Part shown: piece after piece, positions 1 through 9,205 of the stretch
Position numbering within the stretch: position 1 is the first letter of the stretch
How the letters are laid out: every line of letters starts with the position of its first letter
NCBI RefSeq assembly: GCF_900094575.1
Contig: NZ_FMAE01000001.1
Span: 434,001-498,000 of the forward strand
Length of the DNA: 64,000 nucleotides
DNA from: Bradyrhizobium yuanmingense
GTDB lineage: Bacteria > Pseudomonadota > Alphaproteobacteria > Rhizobiales > Xanthobacteraceae
Direction of reading: 5' to 3'
Notes under the pieces: generated by a model
The model's input: the letters and a program-made list of their open reading frames with translations, nothing else
Database searches by the model: none
What the model was told of the DNA's origin: nothing
Program-made: the position numbers and the translations under genes

Positions 1-76
1 CGCGCTGCAATGTAAGCGTTGCTGCGCTGCGTCGGGGCACGGGGGCGGAGTGAGGTGCACGCGCCTCCACGTGGTC

Positions 77-148
77 ATTGCGAGCGCAGCGAAGCAATCC
101 AGAATCTTTCCGCGGAGACAGTCTGGATTGCTTCGCTGCGCTCGCAAT
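77..148. repeat. Intergenic inverted repeat, family A (CATTGCGAGCG type)
   Basis: Two perfect 27-base arms (77-103 and 122-148) flank an 18-base loop; the outer end reads ATTGCGAGCGCAGCG and the inner end CAATCCAGA. A second copy of the same family lies at 59659-59743. RNA from either strand would fold into a very stable hairpin, so it could act as a transcription stop or mRNA stabiliser. No protein is encoded. The copy lies downstream of the TetR gene, just past its 3' end. Confidence 0.9.
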
Positions 149-180
149 AACGGAGCAAGGCGCCCCATCATGGCTACGGG

Positions 181-957
181 CTACACCGCCTGCACGACCG
201 CGGCGCGCGACTTCGGCGTCTTCGCGATCTCGAACAGCGCCGCGGATTGCCCCGTCAGCGCGGCCAGCACCAGGCCCACCATATGCGCCAACCGCTCCTC
301 CTTGGCCTTCTTGTCCAGGAGATCGCGGCCGAAGATCACGCTCAGCGTTGCCGAATTGGAGAGATAGAAGAAGCTGAGCGCTGCGATCGAGATGTAGAGC
401 TGCACGGGGTCGACCGCGACCTGGAAGTCGCCGCTGTCGACGCCGCGGCGCACCACGGTGCGGATCATCTCGACGAAGGGCGAGTGCATCGACTTGACCT
501 TGGTCGATTTCTTCAGGTGCTTGGCGCGCGCGAGGTTCTCGGTCTGCAGCAGCGAGAGGAATTCGGGATTGCGCAGGAAGTAGTTCCAGGTGAACTCGAT
601 CAGGCGGCGGATCGCCTCGGGCGGATCGAGATGTTCGAGGTCCAGCCCGCGCTCCTCGCTGCGGATCTTGTCATAGGCGCCTTCGAGCACGGCGAGATAG
701 AGCTCGTCCTTGTTGCCGACGTGATAGTACAGCATGCGCTTGTTGGCGCCGGCCTTGGCGGCGATGCGGTCGACGCGCGCGCCGGCAAGGCCATGGGCGG
801 AAAACTCCTGCTTGGCGGCTTCGAGAATGCGCAGCCGCATCCCCTCGGGGTCGCGCTGCCATTTCAGAGTTCGCTTTGCCTTCGCCAAACCGGGTGCTCG
901 CTGGGTGCCGACAAGACGCGTGTAGCACGCGAGCGTGAGTTTGAGAATGTTCGTCAT
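181..957 (-). CDS. TetR/AcrR family transcriptional regulator
   Basis: Predicted one-component DNA-binding repressor of 258 residues. The N-terminal helix-turn-helix follows the TetR pattern (RILEAAKQEFSAHG, then ARVDRIAAKAGANKRMLYYH and KDELYLAVLE), and the C-terminal half is a helical ligand/dimer domain that is not diagnostic of the ligand. The reading frame stays open upstream to 1044, but that part lies inside an intergenic inverted repeat (954-1058), so the ATG at 957 is preferred. Even this leaves about 40 residues before the HTH, so a start further in is possible. The closest neighbour is a VOC protein on the same strand, separated by the repeat; no target gene can be named. Confidence 0.85.
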   Translation of the reverse strand: MTNILKLTLACYTRLVGTQRAPGLAKAKRTLKWQRDPEGMRLRILEAAKQEFSAHGLAGARVDRIAAKAGANKRMLYYHVGNKDELYLAVLEGAYDKIRSEERGLDLEHLDPPEAIRRLIEFTWNYFLRNPEFLSLLQTENLARAKHLKKSTKVKSMHSPFVEMIRTVVRRGVDSGDFQVAVDPVQLYISIAALSFFYLSNSATLSVIFGRDLLDKKAKEERLAHMVGLVLAALTGQSAALFEIAKTPKSRAAVVQAV

Positions 958-1058
958 TCCGGGGCGCGCCTCTTGGCGCGAGCCTGGAATCCATTGGGCG
1001 GCAGAGTCAGCCGCGAAATGGATTCCGGGTTCGATGCTACGCATCGCCCCGGAATGAC
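954..1058. repeat. Intergenic inverted repeat, family B (CATTCCGGGGCG type)
   Basis: The left end reads TCATTCCGGGGCG and the right end CGCCCCGGAATGA, with internal complementary blocks (GGAATCCATT and AATGGATTCC). Related copies occur at 16101-16207 and 17859-17938. The element sits between the VOC and TetR genes, both on the minus strand, and overlaps the apparent upstream extension of the TetR reading frame, which is why the extension is rejected as coding. Confidence 0.9.
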
Positions 1059-1062
1059 AGAA

Positions 1063-1911
1063 TCACTCCACCGGCTTCGGCGAACGCTCCAGCAGCACGG
1101 TCTGGATTCCGCAGGTGCCGTTGCGCACGGTCATGATGCGCGTCCCCGGCTTGCGGCCGGTGCGCACCTCGCTGACGTCGAGTCCGCTCGCGATCAGGCG
1201 GGCGCGGGTGGCGTCGATGTCGCCGACCCGCCAGCTCAGGCCCCAGAGCCGGTCATGCGCGGCATCGCCACCCGCGACCGGGCGGCGCACCACCTCGACG
1301 ATGAGATCGCCGCAGCGGAAGAACATCAGCTGGCCCCAGTCCTGGTGCGAGCGGTCGAGCGCGAGATCAAGGCCAAGCCGGGCGCCGTAGAGCGCCGCGG
1401 CGCGCTCGGAATCCTCCGTGGTGACGACGACGTGGTCGAGCCCCTCGATCGGCGCGATGTCGGTCGCGGCCGACTTCGGACGCTCGTCGGCCAGCTCCAG
1501 GAAGAACATGCGCACGCCGCGCGTCAGCTCCGTCGCGGCCCGCGTGCGCTTCCAGTGCAGCACGGCACCCGTGACGGCGTCGTTGCTTTCGACGTCCGCG
1601 ACCGGATCGGGCCTCAGGGCCACCCGCTCCAGCCGGCGGTGCATCTTGCCGATGTCGGCGACACGAAAGCACAGGCTGGCGAGGATGCCTTCCTGGTCGC
1701 CGAGCAGTGCGCGCATACGGTCGGCGGTGACGCTGAAGCCGTGAGGGGCCATCAGCTCGACGGTCACGTTGTCGAGGGTGAACAGCACCCGGTCGGCGCC
1801 CTCGCCCGAGTTCTGCCAGGCCGGCGCGTGGGCGAGCAGCGTCTGATAGGCCGCCTTGGCCGCGCCGATATCGCCTACGAGAACGACGATGTGATCGAGG
1901 CCGGTGATCAT
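1063..1911 (-). CDS. VOC (glyoxalase/bleomycin-resistance-fold) family protein, two domains
   Basis: A 282-residue cytosolic protein with two vicinal-oxygen-chelate units. The first begins at the N-terminus with GLDHIVVLVGDI and ends near residue 135; the second begins near residue 155 with GLDHVVVTTEDSERAAALYGA. This arrangement matches the glyoxalase-like proteins of Bradyrhizobium, whose substrates are mostly unknown. Metal-ligand candidates are the His of each DHIVV/DHVVV strand and Glu residues of strands such as LIVEVVRR. It is transcribed towards the TetR gene but separated from it by a long repeat, so co-transcription is uncertain. A specific reaction cannot be assigned. Confidence 0.8.
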   Translation of the reverse strand: MITGLDHIVVLVGDIGAAKAAYQTLLAHAPAWQNSGEGADRVLFTLDNVTVELMAPHGFSVTADRMRALLGDQEGILASLCFRVADIGKMHRRLERVALRPDPVADVESNDAVTGAVLHWKRTRAATELTRGVRMFFLELADERPKSAATDIAPIEGLDHVVVTTEDSERAAALYGARLGLDLALDRSHQDWGQLMFFRCGDLIVEVVRRPVAGGDAAHDRLWGLSWRVGDIDATRARLIASGLDVSEVRTGRKPGTRIMTVRNGTCGIQTVLLERSPKPVE

Positions 1912-2123
1912 TCTGCACCCTTTTTGTGGACCGGGAACCCCGGGAGCGAAAGACGGCGTTTGTCCGGGCTTGGCATGGGCCAGTGATGGTCGTATTCCCG
2001 GACCATGCTGACCTCAAGCGCTTCGGGCGGCAGTTTTGCGAATAATTTCAGCGTCCCTCCGGAGCGGAACCGGTGCTAGAGTAATCTCGCCGGCCGGGAC
2101 CACAAGCGCATCACGGACAAGCA

Positions 2124-3017
2124 ATGCAGGCTCTCTTCATCGGACAGACCTATATCGACGTCGTCTTCATCACCGACCACATGCCGACCGGCGACGAGAA
2201 GCACGTGGCGCGTGACTACGCGGTCTCCTTCGGCGGCAATGCGGTGACGGCGGCGTTCTGCTGCGCCAAGCTCGGCATCGTGCCGGACCTGATCGCGACC
2301 GCAGCCAATGACTGGCTGGGGCGCATGTTCCAGGACATGTGCGCGAAGTACGGCATCTCGCTGCATGGGCGCAAGGTCAACCAGTCCTCGCTCTCCTTCA
2401 TCATGCCCAAGGACGGCAAGCGCGCCATCGTCCGCTGCCGCGACGACGAGCACATCCACCCCTTTCCGATGCTCAATCTCGGCGGCTGCCGCGCGCTGCA
2501 TATCGACGGCCACCAGCCGGATGCCGCCATCCACTACGCCAAGGTGTGCCGCGAGGCCGGCATCCTGACCTCGCTCGACGGCGGCGGCCTGCGCACCAAC
2601 ACCCATGAGCTGCTGGAATTCATCGACGTCGCCATCGTCGCCGAGCGCCTGTGCGAGCAGATGGATCTGACGCCGGAGAAGATGCTCGACTATCTCAAGA
2701 GCCGCGGCTGCAAGATCGGCGGCGTCACCATGGGCGAGAAGGGCCTGTTCTGGTACGACGAAACCGGGACGGTGCAAGTGATGCCGGCGATGCCGATCCC
2801 GCGCGAGCGCGTGATCGACACCAACGGCGCTGGCGACGTCTTCCACGGCGCCTATGTCTATTCCTACCTCGCCCATCCCGGCAAAAGCTGGCGCGAGCAT
2901 TTCGACTTTGCCCGCGCCGCCTCGACCTACAAGATCCAGCGCCTCGGCAACGAGGCCGGCTTGCCGACGCTGGTCGATATCGCCAAGGTCAGGCACGAGT
3001 TCGAGGTCAGGGTCTAG
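2124..3017 (+). CDS. PfkB-family carbohydrate kinase
   Basis: Predicted ATP-dependent sugar kinase of 297 residues. Recognisable PfkB features are the N-terminal substrate signature (SFGGNAVTAAFCCAKLG, near residue 35) and the C-terminal motif DTNGAGDVFHGAY (near residue 232), whose Asp is the catalytic base and whose GAGD forms the anion hole. It is followed after 6 bases by a ribokinase gene on the same strand, so the two are very probably an operon. The phosphoryl acceptor is unknown. The start ATG at 2124 gives normal family length. Confidence 0.88.
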   Translation: MQALFIGQTYIDVVFITDHMPTGDEKHVARDYAVSFGGNAVTAAFCCAKLGIVPDLIATAANDWLGRMFQDMCAKYGISLHGRKVNQSSLSFIMPKDGKRAIVRCRDDEHIHPFPMLNLGGCRALHIDGHQPDAAIHYAKVCREAGILTSLDGGGLRTNTHELLEFIDVAIVAERLCEQMDLTPEKMLDYLKSRGCKIGGVTMGEKGLFWYDETGTVQVMPAMPIPRERVIDTNGAGDVFHGAYVYSYLAHPGKSWREHFDFARAASTYKIQRLGNEAGLPTLVDIAKVRHEFEVRV

Positions 3018-3023
3018 AAAGAG

Positions 3024-3932
3024 ATGGGGCGGGTCTTCGTTGCCGGCAGCATCAACATGGATGTGGTGGCCACGGCCGATCGCCATCCGCGCGTCGGCGA
3101 GACCGTCGCCGGCCGCCAGGTCCTGTATTTCCCAGGCGGCAAGGGCGCGAACCAGGCGGTCGCGGCCTCGCGGTTAGGGGCGCGGACCACGCTGATCGGG
3201 CGGCTGGGCAGGGATTCGTTGGGCGCTGAGCTGAAGGCCTTTCTCGGCGACCAGGGCATCGACCTCGGCTATGTCGTGGAGACGGCCGAGGCGCACACCG
3301 GGACGGCCATCATCACGGTGGCCGAGGCCGACAACACCATCGTCGTCGTTCCCGGAGCGAACGGGCTGGTCGGCGCTGATGACGTCAAGGTCGTGCCGCT
3401 GCTGAAGGGCGACGTCGCCGTCAGCCAGTTCGAGATTCCGCTGCCGACGATCGCTGCCTTCTTCCACCGCGCCCGCGCGGCGGGGGCAGTGACCGTGCTG
3501 AACCCGGCGCCGGCGCAGAAGATGCCGGGCGAGCTGCTGGCGCTGGTCGACATCCTCGTGCTGAACGAAACCGAGCTCGGCTTCCTCGCCGGCGTTGAGC
3601 TCTCCGAGAGCGACGCGGCCGACCGCATCATCGATGTCGCGCGAAAACTTCAGGCGCGCGAGGACCAGACCATCTGCGTCACGCTCGGCAAGCGCGGCGT
3701 GCTCGCGTTCGCCGGGCACGAGGAGATCTCGGTGGCCGGCCGTGTGGTGAAGGCACTCGACACCACCGGCGCCGGCGACTGCTTCGTCGGCACGCTCGCC
3801 GCGCAACTGGCCGAGGGCGCAGCCTTGCGCACGGCCCTCGTCTTCGCTAACGCCGCGGCCTCGATCAGCGTGCAGCGCATGGGCGCCGGCCCGTCGATGC
3901 CGACGGGGGCGGAAGTGGCGGCGATACTGTAG
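3024..3932 (+). CDS. rbsK: Ribokinase
   Basis: PfkB-family kinase of 302 residues expected to phosphorylate D-ribose at O5 for entry into the pentose phosphate pathway. It shows the ribokinase pattern closely: N-terminal VAGSINMDVV, the glycine motif GGKGANQAVAASRLG near residue 38, NETE in the middle (NILVLNETELGF-like region), and DTTGAGDCFVGTLAA near residue 245 carrying the catalytic Asp. It lies 6 bases after another PfkB kinase gene, implying translation from one transcript. No ribose ABC transporter is adjacent, so ribose is the family-level assignment rather than a demonstrated substrate. Confidence 0.85.
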   Translation: MGRVFVAGSINMDVVATADRHPRVGETVAGRQVLYFPGGKGANQAVAASRLGARTTLIGRLGRDSLGAELKAFLGDQGIDLGYVVETAEAHTGTAIITVAEADNTIVVVPGANGLVGADDVKVVPLLKGDVAVSQFEIPLPTIAAFFHRARAAGAVTVLNPAPAQKMPGELLALVDILVLNETELGFLAGVELSESDAADRIIDVARKLQAREDQTICVTLGKRGVLAFAGHEEISVAGRVVKALDTTGAGDCFVGTLAAQLAEGAALRTALVFANAAASISVQRMGAGPSMPTGAEVAAIL

Positions 3933-3935
3933 AGG

Positions 3936-4092
3936 CCTCTTCGCCTCTCCCCGCTTGCGGGGAGAGGTCGGAATTTGCGAGAGCAAATTCCGGGTGAGGG
4001 GGACTCTCCGCGAGTCCGACTGCCATCCTATGCGCGGAGAAAGCCCCTCACCCCAGCCCTCTCCCCGTAAGAACGGGGAGAGGGAGAAGAAC
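3936..4092. repeat. Intergenic inverted repeat, family C (CTCTCCCCG type)
   Basis: A composite element containing CCTCTCCCCGCTTGCGGGGAG at the left end, CCGTAAGAACGGGGAGAGGG at the right, plus internal hairpins around GGAATTTGC/GCAAATTCC and GACTCTCCGCGAGTC. A second long copy is at 25061-25223 and a minimal one-hairpin version is at 30787-30810. It fills the space between the convergent ribokinase and flavoprotein genes, where its hairpins could terminate transcription from both sides. Confidence 0.9.
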
Positions 4093-4093
4093 T

Positions 4094-5311
4094 TCATGCC
4101 AGCGCGCTCTTGAGGTCGAAGCTCTCGTCCGCGGCCTGCTCCGGCGTGATGGAGCGGTCCATAGCCTGCAATCTCCGGCCGAACATGTGATCGCCGGCGC
4201 GGTTGATGGATTCGATTCCGAGCAGCTTGTCGCCGTGATAGCAGAACGCCGAGAATGCCTTCTTGGCGGGATCGCCGCGCAGCACGACGCGGTCGTAGCC
4301 GGTCGTCAGTCCCGCGATCTGAAGCTTGTCGTCGCCTTGGTCGCTCCAGAACCAGGGATGGCTGTCGTACGGTTTCTTATCGCCGGTCAGCTTTGCCGCG
4401 AGGCAGCGGGCCTGGTCGGTGGCGTTCTGCACCGATTCCAGCCGCAGCGAGCCGCCGAAGCGCGGGCTTGCGAACAGCGCGCAATCGCCGATCGCCGAAA
4501 TGTTGGGATCAGCCGTCGACAGATATTCATCGACGATGATGCCGGCGGCGACCGGCAGCCCTGCCTCGGCCGCGAGTTCGATGTTCGGCAGCACGCCGAC
4601 GCCGACCACGACGAGGTCGGCCGGCAGATGCCGCCCGTCGCTCAAGGACACGCCGGTGACCTTGCCGGCCTCGGCTTCGATCGAGGTCGCCTGCACACCG
4701 AGATGGATACGGATGCCGGCCTCGCGGTGGCGCGCCTGAAAATATTCGGAGACCTCCGCCGTCACCGCCCGCGCCATCACACGCGGGGCGAGCTCGAGCA
4801 CGTCGACCTCGAGGCCCTTGATGCGGGCGGTCGCGGCAAATTCGAGGCCGATGAAGCCGGCGCCGATGATCACGGCGCGCGTCTTCGACGGCATGATCGC
4901 GCGCAGCGCCTCGCTGTCATCGAGAATGCGCAGATATTTCACGTCGGGCAGATTGGCATTGGGCAGATCGAGCAGGCGATTGCGCGCGCCGGTCGCCAGC
5001 ACGAGGTGCCAATAGTCCAGCGTCTCGCCGGATGCGAGATGCACCTTACGCGCGGCGCGGTCGATCGAGGCGGCGCGGCCGGCGATCAGCTCGATGCTCT
5101 GGTCCTGGTAAAACTTCTCAGGCCTGAACATCAGGCTCTCCGGGCCCGCGGAGCCCTTGATGTAGGCCTTGGACAGCGGCGGCCGCTGATAGGGCAGATG
5201 CGGCTCGTCATTGATCAGGCAGATGCGCTCGGCAAAGCCGGCCTGGCGCAGCGATGCCGCGATCTGGTAGCCGCCATGGCCGGCACCGACGATGATCACC
5301 GGGCCAGTCAT
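4094..5311 (-). CDS. FAD-dependent ferredoxin/rubredoxin reductase-type oxidoreductase
   Basis: Predicted NAD(P)H:ferredoxin reductase of 405 residues, resembling putidaredoxin/BphA4-type reductases that feed electrons to a small iron-sulfur protein. An FAD-binding Rossmann motif is at the start (IIVGAGHGGYQIAASLR), a second NAD-binding one near residue 148 (VIIGAGFIGLEFAA), followed by GVGVLPNIELA and AIGDCALF, and a C-terminal reductase domain with FWSDQGDDKLQIAG. The frame is open upstream to 5632, but the family begins at MTGPVIIVGAG, so the ATG at 5311 is chosen. No ferredoxin or P450 gene is adjacent. It is divergent from an enoyl-CoA hydratase across 226 bases. Confidence 0.85.
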   Translation of the reverse strand: MTGPVIIVGAGHGGYQIAASLRQAGFAERICLINDEPHLPYQRPPLSKAYIKGSAGPESLMFRPEKFYQDQSIELIAGRAASIDRAARKVHLASGETLDYWHLVLATGARNRLLDLPNANLPDVKYLRILDDSEALRAIMPSKTRAVIIGAGFIGLEFAATARIKGLEVDVLELAPRVMARAVTAEVSEYFQARHREAGIRIHLGVQATSIEAEAGKVTGVSLSDGRHLPADLVVVGVGVLPNIELAAEAGLPVAAGIIVDEYLSTADPNISAIGDCALFASPRFGGSLRLESVQNATDQARCLAAKLTGDKKPYDSHPWFWSDQGDDKLQIAGLTTGYDRVVLRGDPAKKAFSAFCYHGDKLLGIESINRAGDHMFGRRLQAMDRSITPEQAADESFDLKSALA

Positions 5312-5537
5312 CGGACAGCCCATTTCCGGAAGACACGAGCGTGACCCATGCCGCCTCCTCTCTCGCTGATTTTGCTTGCTGGCCTTGCGAGGAGCCGGCG
5401 CTCGTGTCCGTCCCTTGGCGAAAGCGGCTCCATTTGAGCCTATCGTTCCGCCCGGCGCAAGAGCGGTGGTTCGGGGATTGTCACCCCTGCCCTTCTGCGA
5501 TTTAGTTCGAGCCTCGACCTCCTGCCGGAGAATCCAG

Positions 5538-6332
5538 ATGACCGCTCCCGTCTCAAAGCCCGACGATCCCGCCCTGCTCAAGGTCGACGGCCCGATCGCG
5601 ACCATCACGCTGAACCGCCCTGCCGCATTCAACGCAATCGACTTTGCGATTGCGCAGAAGCTCGAGCAGCTCGCGGCCTATCTCGAAGGCGCCGACGACA
5701 TCCGCGTCGTGGTGCTCGAAGGCGAAGGCCGCGCGTTCTGCGCCGGCGGCGACCTGCAGACGATCGGGGCCGCCGCCGAAGCCGGCACGGTGACTTCAGT
5801 CGTCGGCGAGCTATTGAAGCACTATCACGCCTTCATCGAGATCATCAGGCGCATGCCGAAGATCTCGCTGTCGAGCGTGCACGGCTCGGCCGCCGGCGCC
5901 GGCATGGGCCTCGCCTTCGTCACCGATCTCTGCATCGCCGCTGACGATGCCAAGTTCACGCCGGCCTATGCCAAGATCGGGGTGTCGCCGGACGGCGGCT
6001 CGACGGTCGGCATCGTCGGCACGGTCGGCTCCCGCCGGGCGCTGCAGATCTTTCTCGCCGAGGATAATTTTACCGCGCAGCAGGCCTATGAATGGGGCTT
6101 GGTTGCCAAGACCGTCCCCGCGGCCGAGTTGAAGACCGCGACGCGAAAACTTGCCGAGCGTCTCGCGCAGAACCCGCCGGCTTCGATCGCCGGCACCAAG
6201 CAGCTGGTCTATCAGGCGGCGACCACGCCGGTGAAGCAGCAGCTCGATGCCGAGGAGCACAAGATCATCATGGCGATGAACACGGAAGCGTTCCGCACCG
6301 CCGTGAAGAAGTTCACGAGCAAGGGGAAGTAG
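5538..6332 (+). CDS. Enoyl-CoA hydratase/isomerase family protein
   Basis: Crotonase-fold enzyme of 264 residues acting on an acyl-CoA. The oxyanion-hole segments are visible: GEGRAFCAGGDLQTIG near residue 62 and HGSAAGAGMGLAFVTDLCIA near residue 115. The position expected for the catalytic Glu pair of classic hydratases is not clearly occupied (the region reads YAKIGVSPDGGST), so isomerase or other crotonase chemistry is possible. The ATG at 5538 was selected because upstream in-frame codons lie in the divergent promoter region and the family starts near DPALLKVDGPIATITLNRP. The exact substrate is unknown. Confidence 0.85.
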   Translation: MTAPVSKPDDPALLKVDGPIATITLNRPAAFNAIDFAIAQKLEQLAAYLEGADDIRVVVLEGEGRAFCAGGDLQTIGAAAEAGTVTSVVGELLKHYHAFIEIIRRMPKISLSSVHGSAAGAGMGLAFVTDLCIAADDAKFTPAYAKIGVSPDGGSTVGIVGTVGSRRALQIFLAEDNFTAQQAYEWGLVAKTVPAAELKTATRKLAERLAQNPPASIAGTKQLVYQAATTPVKQQLDAEEHKIIMAMNTEAFRTAVKKFTSKGK

Positions 6333-6344
6333 CGAGGCGGTGGC

Positions 6345-8057
6345 TCAGCCCTTCGCGGGGCCCGTTCTCTGCATGAAGTCGAAATCGCAGCCCTCGTCGG
6401 CCTGCAGGATGGTCTCGTTGAACAGCCAGGCGTAGCCGCGCCGCGCCTCTTCCGGCGCGGCCACCGGCTTCAACGCAGCGCGGCGCCGCTCCAGCTCGGC
6501 GGCGTCAACCAAGAGTTCGATGCTGCGCTTGGCCACATCAAGGCGGATCATGTCGCCGTTCTCAACCAGCGCCAGCGGCCCGCCGACGGCGGATTCCGGG
6601 GTGATGTGCAGCACGATGGTGCCGAACGCGGTGCCGCTCATGCGCGCATCCGAGATGCGCACCATGTCCTTGATGCCGCCGCGCGCGAGCTTCTTCGGGA
6701 TCGGCAGATAACCGGCTTCCGGCATGCCCGGCGCGCCCTTCGGGCCGGCGTTGCGCAGCACCAGCACGTCGTCGGCGTTGACGTCGAGATCGGGATCGTC
6801 GACCCGCAAGGTCATGTCCTCGACGGATTCGAACACGACGGCGCGCCCGGTGTGCTGCAGCAGCTTCGGGCTGGCGGCGGATTGCTTGATGACCGCGCCG
6901 CGCGGGGCGAGATTGCCGTGCAGGATGGCGAGGCCGCCCTCCTTCTTGATCGGATTATCACGCGGACGAATCGCATCCTGGCCCGGCACGTCCTCCGCAT
7001 TCGCCGCGATCTCCCGCAACGTCTGGCCGCTGATGGTCTTGGCATCGAGGTCGACGAGATCGCCGAGCTGCGCCAGCAGCTTCGGCACGCCACCAGCGTG
7101 GTGGAAGTGCTCCATATAATGCTCGCCGGACGGCTTGAGATCGACCAGCACCGGCACCTCGCGACCGATCTGGTCGAACGCTGCGAGATCGAGCCGGTGC
7201 GGCGAGCGATGCGCCATCGCGGTCAGATGGATCAAGCCGTTGGTCGAGCCGCCGATCGCCTGCAGCACGACTTGCGCGTTCCTGAACGAGGCCGGCGTCA
7301 ACACGTCGCTCGGCTTCGGACCCTTGGTCTTGGCCATCTCCGCGGCAACCTTGCCGCTGGCCTCGGCGAGACGGAAACGCTCGGCATGCGGCGCGGGAAT
7401 CGTCGCGCTCATCGGCAGCGACAGGCCCATCGCCTCGATCATGCAGGCCATGGTCGAGGCCGTGCCCATCACCATGCAGGTGCCGACCGATGGCGCCAGC
7501 CGGCCGTTCACCGCCTCGATCTCGGCATCGTCCATGTCGCCGGCGCGATATTTCGCCCAGAGGCGGCGGCAATCGGTGCAGGCCCCCAGCACCTCGCCCT
7601 TGTGATGACCGACCACCATCGGCCCGACGGGGATGACCACGGTCGGCAGGTCGGCGCTGATCGCGGCCATCACCTGCGCCGGCAGCGTCTTGTCGCAGCC
7701 GCCGATCACGATCACCGCATCCATCGGCTGGGCGCGGATCATCTCCTCGGTGTCCATCGCCATCAGATTGCGCAGGTACATCGAGGTCGGATGCGCAAAG
7801 CTCTCCGCGATCGAGATGGTCGGGAACACGAAGGGCATCGCGCCCGACAGCATCACGCCGCGCTTGGCGGCTTCGATGATGTCAGGGACGTTGCCGTGGC
7901 AGGGATTGTAGTCGCTATAGGTGTTGGTGATGCCGACGATCGGGCGCTCCAGCGCGTCGTCAGAATAGCCCATGGCCTTGATGAACGCCTTGCGCAGGAA
8001 CAGCGAGAAACCGGCATCGCCATAGCTCGTCAGACCCTTGCGCAAGCCACTCGTCAT
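6345..8057 (-). CDS. IlvD/Edd family dehydratase (dihydroxy-acid or sugar-acid dehydratase)
   Basis: Iron-sulfur dehydratase of 570 residues. Three Cys in the contexts YNPCHGN, GGCDKTLP and GTCMVMGTAST correspond to the cluster ligands of this family, and the C-terminal part carries SDARMSGTAFGTIVLHITPE, a family signature. The length and the NPCHGN cluster motif look closer to sugar-acid (pentonate-type) dehydratases than to biosynthetic IlvD, but this is a judgement from memory and the substrate is open. The start has a convincing ribosome site (GGGAGCG, about 5 bases upstream). The gene is convergent with the enoyl-CoA hydratase gene, only 12 bases apart. Confidence 0.82.
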   Translation of the reverse strand: MTSGLRKGLTSYGDAGFSLFLRKAFIKAMGYSDDALERPIVGITNTYSDYNPCHGNVPDIIEAAKRGVMLSGAMPFVFPTISIAESFAHPTSMYLRNLMAMDTEEMIRAQPMDAVIVIGGCDKTLPAQVMAAISADLPTVVIPVGPMVVGHHKGEVLGACTDCRRLWAKYRAGDMDDAEIEAVNGRLAPSVGTCMVMGTASTMACMIEAMGLSLPMSATIPAPHAERFRLAEASGKVAAEMAKTKGPKPSDVLTPASFRNAQVVLQAIGGSTNGLIHLTAMAHRSPHRLDLAAFDQIGREVPVLVDLKPSGEHYMEHFHHAGGVPKLLAQLGDLVDLDAKTISGQTLREIAANAEDVPGQDAIRPRDNPIKKEGGLAILHGNLAPRGAVIKQSAASPKLLQHTGRAVVFESVEDMTLRVDDPDLDVNADDVLVLRNAGPKGAPGMPEAGYLPIPKKLARGGIKDMVRISDARMSGTAFGTIVLHITPESAVGGPLALVENGDMIRLDVAKRSIELLVDAAELERRRAALKPVAAPEEARRGYAWLFNETILQADEGCDFDFMQRTGPAKG

Positions 8058-8278
8058 CAGGCGCTCCCTTCAGCTTTTGTCGTGGTGGTACCGCCTCGCC
8101 CCGTATTGTCAACAAGGCGCGCAAATGAACCCGGCGAGGCTCATCCGTCCCCGAGGACCATCGTCTGGTAGATCCCCCTCGATCGCACAACCGATTAACG
8201 ACTTATTAGAAGTCTCTAGCGCAAATGGTTCTCGAAAAAAATAACAACCATGCCGGGTCCGTTGCCCGGAGAAATAGC

Positions 8279-9205
8279 ATGAACGTACCCGGTGTCTTGA
8301 TCGCAGCGGCTTTCGGCGCAGCTTTTTTTGCCGCCGAGTATGTGTGGTACTACCAGCCTGATTTCATCAACCCTGACGCCCTGATCAGCGCGCTCTCCAC
8401 TGAACACATGAAAGCTCGCGCAGCCGTTCGACATGCGCTGATCGATCCAGGCACGGCCACATTCGGCGCCTTGCGTTCAGTCGAGGCCGGCGCTGCGAGG
8501 TATGTTTGCGGCGGCGTCAAGGCAAGGGACAAGTCCGGACAGTTCATCGACGCCCCCTTCGTCTACAGCGTGGCCATCGATTTTGCCCGCATCGATGACG
8601 ACGGACGCATGACGCATCTGCGTTCGGGATACCGGCCCTGCCCCACTGAGGACGACAAGGTCGCGCAACGGCGGCCGGGTCTGTCGCCCGGCGCGTCGGC
8701 GGTCGTCAAGACCGTCCAGAAGATTGCTCCCGACGTGCAGACGTCGATTGCGCCGGTCCTGACAGCGCCTGCGGCCTCGGCGGGGGGATCGTCGTCCGGC
8801 GGGACAATGGAGCAGCAGATCCGCGAGCTGGCCGGCCGGACCGTTCCGCCTGATGCCGCACCTGGACAGGCAAATGCGCCCGCGAGGCGAGAGGCCGCCA
8901 AGGAAGGCGACTGGCGCGCCGATCGGCCTCCCACCGCCTGGCCCGCATTCCCGCCGGACCACGCACTGGCGAAGCCAACCCGGAAGCGAACCGCCTCGGA
9001 AGCACTGGCCCTGGCGAAACAGGTCGAGGATCGCTGGAAGCGGGCGGAATCATCGGGCGACATCTCCCTGCGTCCTTCAGCGGACGACATCGACGAGGCC
9101 TGCCGCGCGCTGCTCACGATCGATTCAAAAGACGCCCAATATCCAAACGCGTGGGCTGCCTTTGCACGATTGCAGAAAATGAGCCGGGACATCGCCAGAG
9201 GTTGA
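8279..9205 (+). CDS. Unrecognised membrane-anchored protein
   Basis: Hypothetical protein of 308 residues. A single hydrophobic segment at residues 3-22 (VPGVLIAAAFGAAFFAAEYV) suggests an N-terminal membrane anchor or uncleaved signal. The next 100 residues look folded, with a short cysteine-containing stretch (ARYVCGGVK), and the middle is a Pro/Ala/Gly/Ser-rich low-complexity linker around residues 145-230. A charged helical tail follows (KRTASEALALAKQVEDRWKR). The ATG at 8279 follows CCCGGAGA; an earlier ATG at 8225 has no ribosome site. No enzymatic motif is visible and the family is not recognised. It stands alone between divergent or unrelated genes. Confidence 0.6.
   Translation: MNVPGVLIAAAFGAAFFAAEYVWYYQPDFINPDALISALSTEHMKARAAVRHALIDPGTATFGALRSVEAGAARYVCGGVKARDKSGQFIDAPFVYSVAIDFARIDDDGRMTHLRSGYRPCPTEDDKVAQRRPGLSPGASAVVKTVQKIAPDVQTSIAPVLTAPAASAGGSSSGGTMEQQIRELAGRTVPPDAAPGQANAPARREAAKEGDWRADRPPTAWPAFPPDHALAKPTRKRTASEALALAKQVEDRWKRAESSGDISLRPSADDIDEACRALLTIDSKDAQYPNAWAAFARLQKMSRDIARG

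Noticed and set aside
181..1044. Longer TetR version starting at 1044
   Set aside because: The first 29 codons lie in a family B inverted repeat, which is intergenic elsewhere.
247..1986. Long plus-strand open frame (about 579 codons) across the TetR and VOC genes
   Set aside because: It is the antisense shadow of two well-supported genes and a repeat; its composition is His/Arg/Asp-rich without any fold motif, as is usual for antisense frames in GC-rich DNA.
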